Shown here: positions 53,655 through 63,816 of the stretch, in pieces
Numbering within the stretch: position 1 is the first letter of the stretch
Layout: each line of letters opens with the position of its first letter
Notes under the pieces: model-generated
What the model was told of the DNA's origin: nothing
Database searches by the model: none
Seen by the model: only the letters and a program-made list of their open reading frames with translations
Assembly: GCA_031835245.1 (NCBI GenBank)
Contig: JAVKOQ010000039.1
Coordinates: 62,001 to 126,000 of the forward strand
Source of the DNA: Balamuthia mandrillaris
Taxonomy: Eukaryota > Discosea > Longamoebia > Balamuthiidae
Reading direction: 5' to 3'
Length of the DNA: 64,000 nt
Position numbers and translations under genes: made by a program

Positions 53655-53656
<2 letters not shown>

Positions 53657-53983
53657 CTGCGTGCGCGCGCAAGCAAGAAAGAAAGAAAGAAGGTGGAGAG
53701 CGGGGGTGTGTGTGTGTGTGTGTGAATGTGCGTGTGGAGTTGCCGGCAAGTCTGAAGAAAATAAATAAAAAATGGGCGTCAGCGCCTACTCTCAGCACCC
53801 TACCGCCTTCTTCCCTCCTCGGCGGCTTTGTAAGTTGCTGGTGCGAGAGGAGGTATTCCATGAATTCCTGGCGATGAGATTGGTTGTTGTGTGTAACAGA
53901 GGGGCGGAAAAGAAACGGTAAGGGTCAAGGGGCGGCGAAAACATGTCCCTGCGCTGCCCTGCTGGACTTGGCGGGGTATTTTT

Positions 53984-53996
53984 AGTGTCGACAAGG
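53984..53996. promoter_or_regulatory. Upstream CGAC motif copy, DEP-phosphatase/SepSecS promoter
   Basis: AGTGTCGACAAGG contains the palindromic core TGTCGACA in the divergent gap. Confidence 0.3.
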
Positions 53997-54248
53997 ACAG
54001 CCCCCAGTGCAAAACCGTTGCTTGCCCGCGTCGCGTTGAAAAGGGAGAAACACCCCTTTTTTAGCAGAATTGCAACTATTCGATTTTTTTTCAAAGATCG
54101 GCCAATCTATCGGAAAAATAGATAAGTTGGTGGTTGTTGTTAAGCAACGAAAAAAATTCAAACTTATCGTAAATTTTGTATCATTTTCCAACTTTTGCGA
54201 TAAAATATAAATTTTTGTAACATTTTTTAAAAGATTAATCTGTGTGTC

Positions 54249-54283
54249 CGTGACGACATGGTTGATATACCATGTCGACACGG
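54249..54283. promoter_or_regulatory. Paired CGAC motifs forming a perfect inverted repeat before SepSecS
   Basis: TGACGACATGG and CCATGTCGACACGG face each other. CGACATGGT (54254-54262) and ACCATGTCG (54269-54277) are exact reverse complements around a 6-base loop, about 55-80 bp before the SepSecS start codon. Confidence 0.5.
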
Positions 54284-54331
54284 ACCAAAGCTTCAGAAGA
54301 AAAGCGCAAGCCAGCAGCTCACTGCTTGGGA

Positions 54332-55025
54332 TGAACCCCAAGAACTTTCAGTTGGCGGAGGGTTTGGTGGATGCCTCTTATGTGAGGCAGGCCATGGAGG
54401 CGCGCAAGCAGCGCGAGAACATGGTCACTACATTGCTCTCACAGGTGCTCTTCTCCTCCCTCCCTTCTCTTCTCTTCACGTCTGGTTTGCTTATCACGTG
54501 GCCTTTAAAATGGGGTGGTGGTGATGCTGTGGCGACGAACAGCGAAGAATGCCGGAGGATGGTTGGGACGACGCCTCCATAGAACTCTTCCTTCACGAGC
54601 TCTCGCTGATGGACAGCAACAACTTTGTAGGTAACCAACCATTACCTTCTCCTCCTTCTCTTCGTTCCACTGAAACGATCTATTCTGCTGCCGTTACTTC
54701 TTCTTGTTCTTCTTGTTCTTCTTCTTCTTGTTCTTCTTCTTCTTCTTGCTTCTCACACTTTTTCCTTGTTGCTTCGACAGAGAATGTGGGCGTTGGAGAG
54801 AGAGAAGCCAGGATAGCCAGCAGGCTGGTTGCTCAGCGGCATTACCGCTTTGGCCATGGGGTAGGGCGAAGCGGCGAGTTGGCTGCGGTACAACCCAAAG
54901 CTGCTGGCTCCTCCCTCATCGTCAGCCTTACCAATCATATGACTCTTGATGCTCTCAAACTTACTGGTATTGCTTCTCCTCTGTTCCTCTGCCTCTGCCC
55001 TCTTCTTTCCTCTCTCTCTCGCTCG

Positions 55026-55061
<36 letters not shown>

Positions 55062-55326
55062 CTCTCCTCTCTCGTTCACTCATTTCTTTCTCTCTATGAA
55101 CACAACTGGCGTTGTGACTGTGGTGGTGATGATGGTAAGGCCTGCATAACGTGAAAGCATGCTTAGTACTACCAATGGCAACAGGCATGAGTTTGGCACT
55201 TACGCTGTTGGCGTTGCGAGCAAAGAGACCTGCTTCAGCTAAATATGTGTTGTGGCCTCGCATCGACCAGAAAACGTGTTTCAAGTGTATTTTGACAACA
55301 GGTTTTTGTCAAATCTCTCTCGCTCG

Positions 55327-55359
<33 letters not shown>

Positions 55360-56686
55360 AACTCCCTCTTCTTTTGTTAAATAATGTTTCCGTACCTGTG
55401 AAAAGGTCTCGTTCCAGTGGTTGTGGAGAACAAGTTAGAAGGAGATGAGGTTCGGACGGACATGGAAGCTTTGGAACGAGAAATTGTGGAACGAGGACCT
55501 GACTCCATCCTTTGCGTTCTCTCCACCTCTAGTTGCTTTGCTCCTCGTGCTCCTGATAGGTTCTCTTCTCACTCCTTCTCTTTGCCTCATCCTTTGCTCT
55601 CATTCTTACCTTCCTTCCCACGATCGCCATCAGAATAGTAGAAATCGCACAACTCTGCAAGCGTTACAACATTGGCCACATCGTCAACAACGCCTACGGC
55701 CTCCAAGCCACCAAATCCACCCATCTCATCTCCGAAGGCTGTCGCGTGGGCCGAGTGGATGCTTTCGTGCAAAGCACTGACAAGAACTTTATGGTGCCCG
55801 TGGGCGGCGCCATCGTGGCCGGCACCGATAAGGCCTTCATTCGAGCCATCAGCACGAGCTATCCTGGGAGAGCATCGGCCTCCCCCGTTTTGGACCTTTT
55901 TATCACGTTGTTGTCGCTTGGTAGAAACGGTTATTCTAGATTGTTGAAGGAACGAAAGGTAAGAAGCTTTCCATTGTTCCTTCTTCTTATTCTGCTTCTT
56001 GTTCTGCTTTGTGCGTTCCCCTTTTCTTAGCTGTGAGAAATAGGAAAACTTTGGATACTTTACAAGTAAACTGAGCGAGTTTGCTTCGGAGCATGGCGAG
56101 CGGCTTCTCCAGACGCCCAACAACCCAATCTCCTTTGGTACTGCTTCCACCCTCTTCTTCCCTCTCTCTCTCTTTCCTTTGCTCACGTGCCTTGACAGGC
56201 ATCACCTTGAGCCAACTTGAAGACAAACAGCCGCAAGGAGCAACCATGTTAGGCTCCATGCTCTTCTCGCGCTGCTGTTCTGGCACAAGGTTCCTTTTTT
56301 CCTCTTCTTCTTGTGCTCTTCTCTTATTCTCTCCACACATTCTCTTTCTCTCTCTTCTCTCCAGAGAGAAGAAAGAAAGCAAGAAAGAAGAGCTAACCCG
56401 CCCATAACGAAAAAATAAAAGAACGGTTGGCAAAGGAGCAAAGAAAGAGATCGGTGGCTTCACGTTTGCAGACTATGGCATGCATCTGGAGGGATATCCA
56501 ACGGCATACCTCAGCGCGGCGTGCAGCATCGGCCTCCGCAAACACGACATCGACCTCTTTTTACAGCGCTTGCGCAAAGCGCTCGCGCGCCGTCAAAAGC
56601 AACTGGCAAGCAGCAAGAACGAAGAGAACGAGGAAGAGGGAGGAAAGGTGGCGGAAGATAAAAGTAAAGGAGGACAAGCAAAATAA
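54332..56686 (+). CDS. SEPSECS: O-phosphoseryl-tRNA(Sec) selenium transferase (SepSecS)
   Basis: The ATG at 54332 gives [20 protein letters not shown], aligning with the start of human SEPSECS. Conserved blocks follow across about nine exons: [127 protein letters not shown], and the PLP-lysine block [39 protein letters not shown] and [16 protein letters not shown] come next. The C-terminus ([20 protein letters not shown]) is divergent and shorter than in animals. The enzyme converts phosphoseryl-tRNA(Sec) to selenocysteinyl-tRNA(Sec) using selenophosphate, the last step of selenocysteine synthesis. AATAAA overlaps the stop. Confidence 0.95.
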
Positions 56687-56716
56687 AAAGTGGATCGAAC
56701 AACTCCGTGTGAAGAG

Positions 56717-56754
<38 letters not shown>

Positions 56755-57164
56755 TAGGAAGGGGATGTGATACGGCGGAACAAGCGTTTTATTTCTGTAT
56801 TTTTGTTTCTCCTTCTGGGCCAAAACAAATAGAGATAAAGGCTTGCACGCCGTCAAGGGGAAGGTCTTTCGCGCTGCTTCTTGCTCTAATAATAAAAAAA
56901 AACATAACCACAATTAGTACCAGATCAAAAGAGTCGGCATGATTTTCTTAAAAAATGTTGGATGGAGAGGAAAGATCAAAAAAAAAATCGAAAGGGGGAA
57001 AAGTAGAAATCATAACAAAAGAGATAAAAGGGGGAACAAATAAAACAATAAAAGGCAGTGTGAAAACGGGAAGAGATGGGCTAGTGGTACAAGTGGAAAA
57101 GAAGAGGAGAGAGAAAAGGGAATGGAATAAAAAACGAACCAAGAGAGAGGAAATCTGTGTGTAT
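56687..57164. other. Gap between convergent SepSecS and L35 genes
   Basis: 478 bp. A (GA)n run at about 56718-56750 follows SepSecS. The stretch at 56880-57160 is A-rich on the plus strand. No gene recognised; it probably holds both 3' untranslated regions. Confidence 0.45.
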
Positions 57165-57539
57165 TTAAGAGCTCTTGACAGCGTACACCCTCTGGGGCCA
57201 GTGAGCCTGCTTCTTCTGTTGGCGGGGAGTGAGGGCGTTGGCCTGCTTGGTGGTGAGACGACGACGGATGGCGCGGGTCTTCTTGATTCGCAGGTCAAGG
57301 GGCTTGAAGTGCTTGCCGCGGTAGAACTGCTTGAGTTGAGCCCGGGTGTTCTGGTTGATGACGGTGTTGACGCGCGCTACGCTCTTCCTGACCTCCTTGA
57401 TCTTGGCCAGCTTGGAGGGGGCGCCGCCAGTCACCTTCTGGACGCGGAGGCTGGCAAGCTCGGTCTTCAAGTCACCGAGTTGCTTGAGCAGTTCAGTCTT
57501 GTCCTTCTTGCGGAGCTCGTGAGCCTTGACCTTCACCAT
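57165..57539 (-). CDS. RPL35: 60S ribosomal protein L35 (uL29)
   Basis: A single exon of 124 residues, the family's usual length. It reads [76 protein letters not shown] and RRRLT, the full eukaryotic L35 pattern. uL29 sits near the polypeptide exit tunnel and helps bind the signal recognition particle and nascent-chain factors. High G+C at third positions fits strong expression. Confidence 0.97.
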   Translation of the reverse strand: MVKVKAHELRKKDKTELLKQLGDLKTELASLRVQKVTGGAPSKLAKIKEVRKSVARVNTVINQNTRAQLKQFYRGKHFKPLDLRIKKTRAIRRRLTTKQANALTPRQQKKQAHWPQRVYAVKSS

Positions 57540-58058
57540 CTTTGTCTTTTTTGATTTGGGATCTCAAAAAAAAAAAAAATCCTCTCTCTCTCGCGCGCAC
57601 GCTTGCTTTTGGCTGAGTGTTAAAAAAAAATTGAATGCTTTTTTTTTTGGCCGACAAAAAAAGAGAAAGAAAGTGGAAACCAAAAAAAATCATTGCGGAG
57701 TTATGCCACCCAATAAGGAGTAAGATCATTCAAAACGACCCCTCATTTCGATTAATGATCTCGGAGGCACCAAGTGATTTCGTGTCGTCATGATGGACAA
57801 AAGAAAATAGCAAGCCAAAAGGCACATGTGCTCTTGTTGGTTGATATAGGATCCCGTTTGGGTTGTCTGCAACAGACCCACCCACTCACAGGAAGGCTGC
57901 TATGCCAGGCCGACAATATCTTTAAAAACAAACAAAGGAATAAACAAAGAACAAACGAGTAAGTTGTTCAAATAAATAAAGGTTGTATTTTTTTTTACAC
58001 GATATCGCGTTTGTACAGTTTACGTTTACATATTCGCTTTTCTCTCTTCCTTCGACTC
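57540..58058. other. Gap upstream of L35, downstream of Ras
   Basis: 519 bp. It contains a T-rich stretch, a CGAC motif copy in minus orientation (57777-57796), and CTGCAACAGACCCACCCACT-type unique sequence at 57870-57890. AATAAATAAAG (57973-57983) lies just beyond the Ras 3' end in an orientation not useful for Ras. No gene recognised. Confidence 0.45.
57777..57796 (-). promoter_or_regulatory. Upstream CGAC motif copy, L35 promoter
   Basis: On the minus strand this reads CCATCATGACGACACGAAAT, about 240 bp before the L35 start. It shares CATGACGAC and the GAAAT/GAAT end with the strongest copies. Confidence 0.45.
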
Positions 58059-58691
58059 TTAAAACAGAGAGCACTTTTCCCGCATGTTCTTCTTGTTCTT
58101 CTTTTGCTTCTTGCCATTTCCTGCACCTTTGCTGCCATTAAGCTCCTCATCCCGCTGCGCAATGACCTCCCTGACCAACTCGAAGAAGGCCTCGTTGACG
58201 TTGACCCTGCCCTTGGCGCTGGTCTCCACGAAGCGCGCGCCCATACTCTTGGCCAGCTCGCTACCCTCGAATGTCGACACGGCACGTCTATTTTCCAGGT
58301 CACACTTATTGCCGACGATAGTCAGGGGCACCCTCTCCTTATCCGTTGCCCGCAGGATCTGCTCCTTGAAGATGGGGACCTCCTCAAAGGTGCTGCGCTC
58401 GGTGATGTCGTAGACGAGGAGGAAGCCCTGGCCGGTGCGCATGTATTGGTCCCGCATGGCGCCATACTCCTCCTGCCCGGCCGTGTCCAAGATGTCCAGG
58501 AAGCAGACGTTGCCATCCACACTGATTTGCTTGCGGTAGGAGTCCTCGATGGTGGGGTCATACTCCTCGATCCATTGACAGGAGACGAGCTGAATGGTGA
58601 GGCAGGACTTGCCCACGGCGCCAGGACCCAGCACCACCAGCTTGAAGTGGTTGTCCTTGGAGAGCACGTTGGTTGCAGCAGCGGAGGCCAT
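58059..58691 (-). CDS. Ras-family small GTPase
   Basis: A single exon, 210 residues. P-loop [18 protein letters not shown], switch [15 protein letters not shown], switch [22 protein letters not shown], base-binding NKCD and ETSAK, then a Lys-rich hypervariable tail ending in the CaaX box CSLF. This is the Ras/Rap subfamily: effector loop YDPTIEDSY is identical to Ras/R-Ras, so it can engage RBD-type effectors. The C-terminal Phe would favour geranylgeranylation over farnesylation, and the poly-basic tail suggests plasma-membrane targeting. The P-loop has Ala at the position equivalent to Ras Gly13. It is divergent from the UBXN7-like gene. Confidence 0.93.
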   Translation of the reverse strand: MASAAATNVLSKDNHFKLVVLGPGAVGKSCLTIQLVSCQWIEEYDPTIEDSYRKQISVDGNVCFLDILDTAGQEEYGAMRDQYMRTGQGFLLVYDITERSTFEEVPIFKEQILRATDKERVPLTIVGNKCDLENRRAVSTFEGSELAKSMGARFVETSAKGRVNVNEAFFELVREVIAQRDEELNGSKGAGNGKKQKKNKKNMREKCSLF

Positions 58692-58908
58692 CGTTGATAA
58701 ACTATATCGTTTTCAGAAAGTAACGGTTGCTTTTGTTTGTTATGGTTTGAAAACCACAAGGTTGAAGTTGAACAGAAAAGATTGTTTTATCTGCTGTTTA
58801 AATACCTGTAATGCTCCTATTTTTAACTCCTGCTCTGATTGGAGGTTATTTTTGGAACAACTTTCTGGTAGATTTCGTTGCTTAGTGAGCTCAAGCTCTG
58901 CACTGCAA

Positions 58909-58934
58909 ATTTTCATGACGACATGAATATATTC
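58909..58934. promoter_or_regulatory. Strongest upstream CGAC motif copy, Ras/UBXN7 divergent promoter
   Basis: TTTTCATGACGACATGAAT (58910-58928) lies about 40 bp before the UBXN7-like start and 220 bp before the Ras start. It is nearly identical to 7215-7233 over 19 bases and shares the following TAT as well. Confidence 0.6.
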
Positions 58935-58971
58935 ACCGAGTCGTCTGCAACAAAAGAAGACAAAAAAAAAG

Positions 58972-61130
58972 ATGGATGAGAAGAGCGATATTCTGGCCTC
59001 GTTTGTGAGCGTCACGGATGCCGATCCTGCGGTTGCAAGCGAGTTTCTGGAGGTTTTTGTTTTGTGTGTGTGTGTGTTTTTTTTTTGATGAGCATCACTT
59101 AGACTCACCGGAAAAACATTAAAATAAATAGGCTCATGGTTGGAACCTTCAACAGTCCATCGATTCGTATCTTGACGGCAATGCTTCCTCTACTTCTTCT
59201 TCCTCCGCTTCGGCCTTAACGTATGTTCTTTATGGTTTTTGCTCGTTTTCGAACAAAACTTGACGCTGATGACTGCATCCACTACGTTCTTTTTTTGTTT
59301 ACCGTTTGACAGTGACTTGATCCCGGAGGACACAGAAGACAACGTGAGAGCGCCAATCCCAGGCATCAGGCAACATGTCCTCATGGACACTCCGCAGTTT
59401 GTCCAGCGAGTGGGTCCTCCCAGCGGGTTCAACGGCAAGGCTCCACAAACCGTCTTTGAAATGTTTAGAGACTTTAGAAAGGAGGAGGAGCTCATTCAAA
59501 ATAGTACGCAATTATCTATTGTCGGTATTCTTCTTCTTGTTCTTGTTCTTCTTGTTCTTCTTGTTCTTATTGTTGTAGTTGTTGTAGTTGTCTTATGTTG
59601 TTGTTGTTGTCTTATGTTGTTGTCTTATGTTGTTGTCTTATGTTGTCTTATGTTGTTGTTGTTGTTGTTGTTGTTCTTCTTCTTCTTCTTCTTCTTCTTG
59701 TTTTGGGATTCTTGTTCTTGTCCACTTTGTGTCATTCTGCATTCTTCCTTCGCGGTTCCTTTATTTATTGTTCCACCCTCTTTGACTTTTTCATTTCCTC
59801 AATAGTGGTGGACAGAGGACGGAAGCAAGCCCAAAAGCATGGACTAAGACCAGATCAAACGGTGACAAAAGAGAAGATCAGGACCTTGGCGGACCTGTTT
59901 CGCCCTCCAGTAGAGCTGCTCTTCAACGGTGGTTTCGAGGCGGCCAAGGAAGAGGCCATACTGCAGAAGAAGTGGCTGTTGGTGAACGTGCAGGAGGTCA
60001 AAGAGTTTGAGTCACAGAGGCTAAATCGTGATACGTGGTCCTCTCCTTCTCTCAAAGGTCTCATTGCCAGCAAGTTTATTTTTTGGCAGGTACTGTTCTT
60101 TCTTTTTTTGCTGGCTCTGATTCTTATTCTTCGCTTTCTTATGCTGTTCTGTTGGATTAAAGCCATACAAAGATAGCGAAGATGCTCAGCGCTTCATGAC
60201 CTTCTATACAGTTACGTTATGTCCTCACATCGCCATTTTGGATCCACGAACAGGACAACTTATGGACTCATGGGAAGGATTCATTTCCGCTCAAGAGCTA
60301 CTGTCTCAACGTATGTTTACTTTGTTATTCTGTATCCCGTTTTCGTTTGTTTTTTCCCGTTTAAAAGCTCACTTCTGCTTGTATCTTCTGTTTGCTGTCC
60401 AAAAGTTGAAGATTTCGTTGATAACAACTCTTTGGAGGATGATGCACCTGTTGCAGTATTGAGGAATCAGCGGAGGGAAGCTACTGACTCATTTGTTACG
60501 TCTGAAACCAAAAAGAAGAAAGCCGTGGTTGATCTATCAGAGGAAGAGCAGCTTGCTGCTGCTATTGCTGCTTCTCTAGAAGGTTTTTCTTTCTTCTTTC
60601 GACCTTCCCTCTCTCTCTCTCTCTCTCTCATCTCCTTCTCTTCTCTCCCTTTATCTTACTCTCTCCTTTCTTTTCATGCATTTGCTATTTTACATGCAGA
60701 AGATAAAAAGGGTGAACCAGAACCGGAGAGAGGTAGAAAACGGAAGACCATCTCAATGAGCGAAGATGAAAATAGCGATGAGGCAGATGATTATTCTGAT
60801 GAAGAACAAGTATCCGAGGAAGATGAGGAAGAACCAAAATCACGTAACAGCGAAGATGAAGCAGAATCAGAAAAGACAACACGTAACGATACGACGAAAG
60901 AAAAACGCCACAGTGAAACAACAAGAAAAGAGGAGACGTCCCAACATCGGCCAGAGAAGCGGTTAAAAACAAAAGCAGAGAAGACACCGGAAGACACAAA
61001 AGCAGCTAGCCTTTCTACAAAAGACAATCCCACTGTACCTGATTTCGGCGAGGAAGGGTTTGCCAAAGATTGCATCCTTATGGTACAATCTGTTTTTCAT
61101 TTTTCTCCTTGGCTTGCTCTCTATTTCTAT

Positions 61131-61170
<40 letters not shown>

Positions 61171-61504
61171 ATTTTTGTTTCAAAAAAAAAAGGTCCGTTT
61201 GCCAGATGGCAGCAACTTGAAGGGCCAGTTTTCTTCCAAGGCAACACTACGGCATGTGAAGATATGGCTTGCTCGCAAACGGAAAGAACAAGGTATTACT
61301 ACTAGTTTTGACATGATGACTCCGTTTCCACGGAAAAAGTTCACAGAGGATACCTTAGACAAGACTCTGCAAGAACATGGTTCGTCATTCTTTCTTCTTC
61401 TTCTTTTGGTACTTGCTTTGCTCATGTTGTTACTATTTTCAACCAAACCCATTACAACAGAATTAGTGCCAAGAGCAGTTGTTATCTTGAACGAAACCGA
61501 ATGA
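58972..61504 (+). CDS. UBXN7-like p97/VCP adaptor (UBA-UAS-UIM-UBX)
   Basis: The spliced product starts MDEKSDILASFVSVTDADPA, a UBA-like helix bundle that continues AHGWNLQQSIDSYLDGN. The UAS thioredoxin-like domain has LFNGGFEAAKEEAILQKKWL, LLVNVQEVKEFESQRLNRDT and HIAILDPRTGQLMDSWEGFI. A ubiquitin-interacting motif follows (LSEEEQLAAAIAASLE), then an acidic/Lys-rich linker. The C-terminal UBX domain has MVRLPDGSNLKGQFSSKATL and MMTPFPRKKFTED. This is the UBXN7 order; that protein links p97/VCP to neddylated cullin-RING ligases and their substrates. With CSN5 and the RING-H2 protein it adds to the ubiquitin genes of the window. Introns contain TTC/TTG and CT tracts. Confidence 0.9.
59534..59702 (+). 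repeat. TTC/TTG/TTA triplet-rich intron in the UBXN7-like gene
   Basis: A degenerate array: TTCTTG units first, then TTGTTG and TCTTATGTTG decamer-like repeats (59592-59650), then TTC again. It is older or more varied than the arrays in SGT1 and RecQ. Confidence 0.8.
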
Positions 61505-61584
61505 AGTGCATCATTCTGTTTCTATTATTTTTTGTTAAATAGTTTTTCTTCCTTCCTTTGTCTTCAATTCCTTGCGATTTTTTT

Positions 61585-63816
61585 TCATTTTGCTTCCACT
61601 CGTAAATGAACTTTAAGTTGAGGAGGGAACAACTTTTTCATCTCATCCTCTTCTTCTTCTTTTTCTTCTTCTTTTGCAACGAATTCATCAGGGATCAATG
61701 CTGCTACCGTCACTTCCAAAGGCGCTGTTACTCGCGGTAGCACAAACACTTCCTCCTCTACTCCTTCCTTTTCTTCTTCTTTCATCAGCTTTTTCAACAT
61801 ACACCATTCTTCTAACAGCCAGAACAGCTTCTTCTTTCTTTCTGCTGTTTGTCGACTCTCAAACAGAGCCTTCCACTGATGAACGATCTCTTCTTCCAAC
61901 ATCTTAAGCACTGCAAACATTTGATGCCGCAGGTGTTCATCCCCCTTCACCACCAACAACTTCTTCGTCCAACCTCTCTTCTCTTCTCCTGCTTCTGCTT
62001 CTTCTTCTTCCTCCTTTTCCAACCAAAACTCTGGTGGTACGTTTCTAGCAAAGTAGCTCTTCAACACTTCTAACAAAGGCCCAAAGCAAGGAAAACGAAT
62101 GGCCAGCTCGCACAAGTCTTCTTTTCGAGGTTTCCACGTTTTCGTCAGGTTTCTTCCTTCGTCAATACTAAACTCGATGTTGCTGAAGGATTGATCGCCA
62201 CTATAACGAAGGAGAGCCATGCGAGACCAAACGAGTCGCAAGCACACTCGCTCAAACTTTTGCAAGAGAATCGGCTCCGGCAGCTCACAATACTCCAATT
62301 CTTCCAGGTAATCGTGGAACGTTTCTTGATCGATGTAATGCGGAGGCGAGGAAGACGCAGAGTGAAGAAGTTGTTGAAAACAGCGAAGGAGATGACGAAG
62401 AACAAAGAACTGCGGATCGTTTTCAACAGAATGAGTCATTTTGTTTTGGAACAATCGCACCAGCGTTCGAATGATCCCATCGACGTTCAAGGGCCTGTCT
62501 TCTTCTTTTTCTTCTTCGTTTTCTTCTTGTTCCATCTTCTCATTCGGTTCTTCTACTTTTTCTTCTTCAGTATCAACAATGTGATTTGCTCTATAGACGC
62601 CAACAATATCCAACGTCTCATCCCAACCTTCCTTCTTTGCCGCCGCTCTCAACAATTGTAAAAATTGTTCTTCCACTGCTCTTACTGCCGCTTCTTCTGC
62701 TGCTTCTTCCATTTTGTTTCCTTCTTCTTTCCGCAAAGAAGAAGACAGAGGAGGAAGAGGAAGAGGAAGATCTGTTTGTTGAGCAATCATCTCAATGTCC
62801 AACGCTTCACCAGGAGCAACCGGAAGACGAGAGAGATAGACGAGAATCTGATGACGACCGTCCTCCTTCCTCTCTGAGTTATGACGAAGTACGCTGCTCA
62901 ACCACCGCAACCGTCGCAACAACAACTGCCAACTTTCTGTACGCAACTTAATCTTCGTTTTGTTCTTCGTTTCTGTCTCTTCATTCATGCTGATAGTGTT
63001 CTTCTCGTCAGCTTCTTCGCCCTTGGATTGAAACATGGTGGAGGCGTTGACAAAGTATAGGGTCTTGCGAGCGTCTTTCAGGAGGTTCAACGACCGTTTT
63101 AGAATGGCTTCCAAATGATGGTCCCTTTGCGGGTGCGTTTCGTCTTTTTCTTGTTTGTGTGGTTGTTGCTCGTCCTCTGTCTTCATTGCCATCAACGAAT
63201 CTGTTTTGTTAACAAACACACAACCAAAAAAGAAAAACGCAGTGTTAGCAGAATCGAAGCGGAGAAGAGCAGAACAAGGGACTCTAAACGCACCAAGGTG
63301 ATCGCCTCCAATTTCGATGAACTGCAACACGACAAACCGCGTATCCGGTGCGAAGCAAAACTCTTTCGGTCTTTCCCCTTCGTCTCCTTTCACGATCTCC
63401 CACTCGCGCAGGAAGAACTCAAAGTCCTCTCTCGTCATCAGCACGGTCCCTCGGGCCAGGTCCGTGTCCAAAAAGGGCGGCTCGTCTCTGGCCACCTCCA
63501 GCCCCGCGCCCTGAAGAAAGCGGGAGTTGATGAACGTGCTGGTGAGCATCGGCAGGAAGGAGGTCAGCTGGAGAAAGTGTCGATCGTGGTGGTAGGTGAA
63601 GGCGTGCAGGAAGGTCGACTTGCCGGCGTTCTGATCGCCCAGCAGCAGGAAGGTGAAGATGTGCGTGCCGGAGGCGACGAGCGAGGCGAAGGGGCTGTCC
63701 AGCTCGATGACTTCCTCATGATGGAGGTCGGGCTGGTGGTAGACGCTGCGTTGGACGTAGCCGTAGTCCTTGCGCTCCACCGGAAGGTGATCTACTTTGC
63801 TCCCTGCTGGCCACAT
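61585..63816 (-). CDS. P-loop NTPase/GTPase-like protein of unknown family
   Basis: Two exons (63816-63294 and 63200-61585) join at a clean GT-AG intron to 712 residues. The N-terminal domain has a Walker A motif FTFLLLGDQNAGKST and, about 110 residues on, FVVLQFIEIGGDHL joined by splicing to DSLMAMKTEDEQ. That acidic Asp/Glu-Gly-Gly segment sits where a Walker B/switch II would be. LLKDARKTLYFVNASTMF may be the next strand. No NKxD base-specificity motif is clear. The C-terminal 450 residues are helical and charged (HLLRCFQQLLHSA; YFARNVPPEFWLE; LKVHLRVEAK) with Glu/Lys-rich inserts. I do not recognise the family. The last plus-strand gene converges on it with an 80-bp gap. Confidence 0.7.
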   Translation of the reverse strand: MWPAGSKVDHLPVERKDYGYVQRSVYHQPDLHHEEVIELDSPFASLVASGTHIFTFLLLGDQNAGKSTFLHAFTYHHDRHFLQLTSFLPMLTSTFINSRFLQGAGLEVARDEPPFLDTDLARGTVLMTREDFEFFLREWEIVKGDEGERPKEFCFAPDTRFVVLQFIEIGGDHLGAFRVPCSALLRFDSANTAFFFFGCVFVNKTDSLMAMKTEDEQQPHKQEKDETHPQRDHHLEAILKRSLNLLKDARKTLYFVNASTMFQSKGEEADEKNTISMNEETETKNKTKIKLRTESWQLLLRRLRWLSSVLRHNSERKEDGRHQILVYLSRLPVAPGEALDIEMIAQQTDLPLPLPPLSSSLRKEEGNKMEEAAEEAAVRAVEEQFLQLLRAAAKKEGWDETLDIVGVYRANHIVDTEEEKVEEPNEKMEQEENEEEKEEDRPLNVDGIIRTLVRLFQNKMTHSVENDPQFFVLRHLLRCFQQLLHSASSSPPHYIDQETFHDYLEELEYCELPEPILLQKFERVCLRLVWSRMALLRYSGDQSFSNIEFSIDEGRNLTKTWKPRKEDLCELAIRFPCFGPLLEVLKSYFARNVPPEFWLEKEEEEEAEAGEEKRGWTKKLLVVKGDEHLRHQMFAVLKMLEEEIVHQWKALFESRQTAERKKKLFWLLEEWCMLKKLMKEEEKEGVEEEVFVLPRVTAPLEVTVAALIPDEFVAKEEEKEEEEDEMKKLFPPQLKVHLRVEAK

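Larger units (their letters stand above)
53558..54331. other. Divergent promoter region between the DEP-phosphatase gene and SepSecS
   Basis: 774 bp. It contains a (GT)n tract (about 53627-53654) and a shorter one near 53705-53723, two CGAC motif sites (53984-53996 and 54249-54283) and AT-rich sequence at 54060-54240. A minus-strand leader exon of the phosphatase gene may lie here. Confidence 0.5.

Noticed and set aside
53481-53861. Minus-strand frame with His/Thr repeats ahead of the DEP gene
   Set aside because: The His/Thr run is a (CA)n microsatellite. A short leader exon is possible but unproven, so the first in-frame ATG (53557) was used.
54244-54331. In-frame extension of SepSecS upstream to a GTG
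   Set aside because: Alignment to SEPSECS begins at the ATG at 54332, and the upstream part overlaps the inverted repeat.
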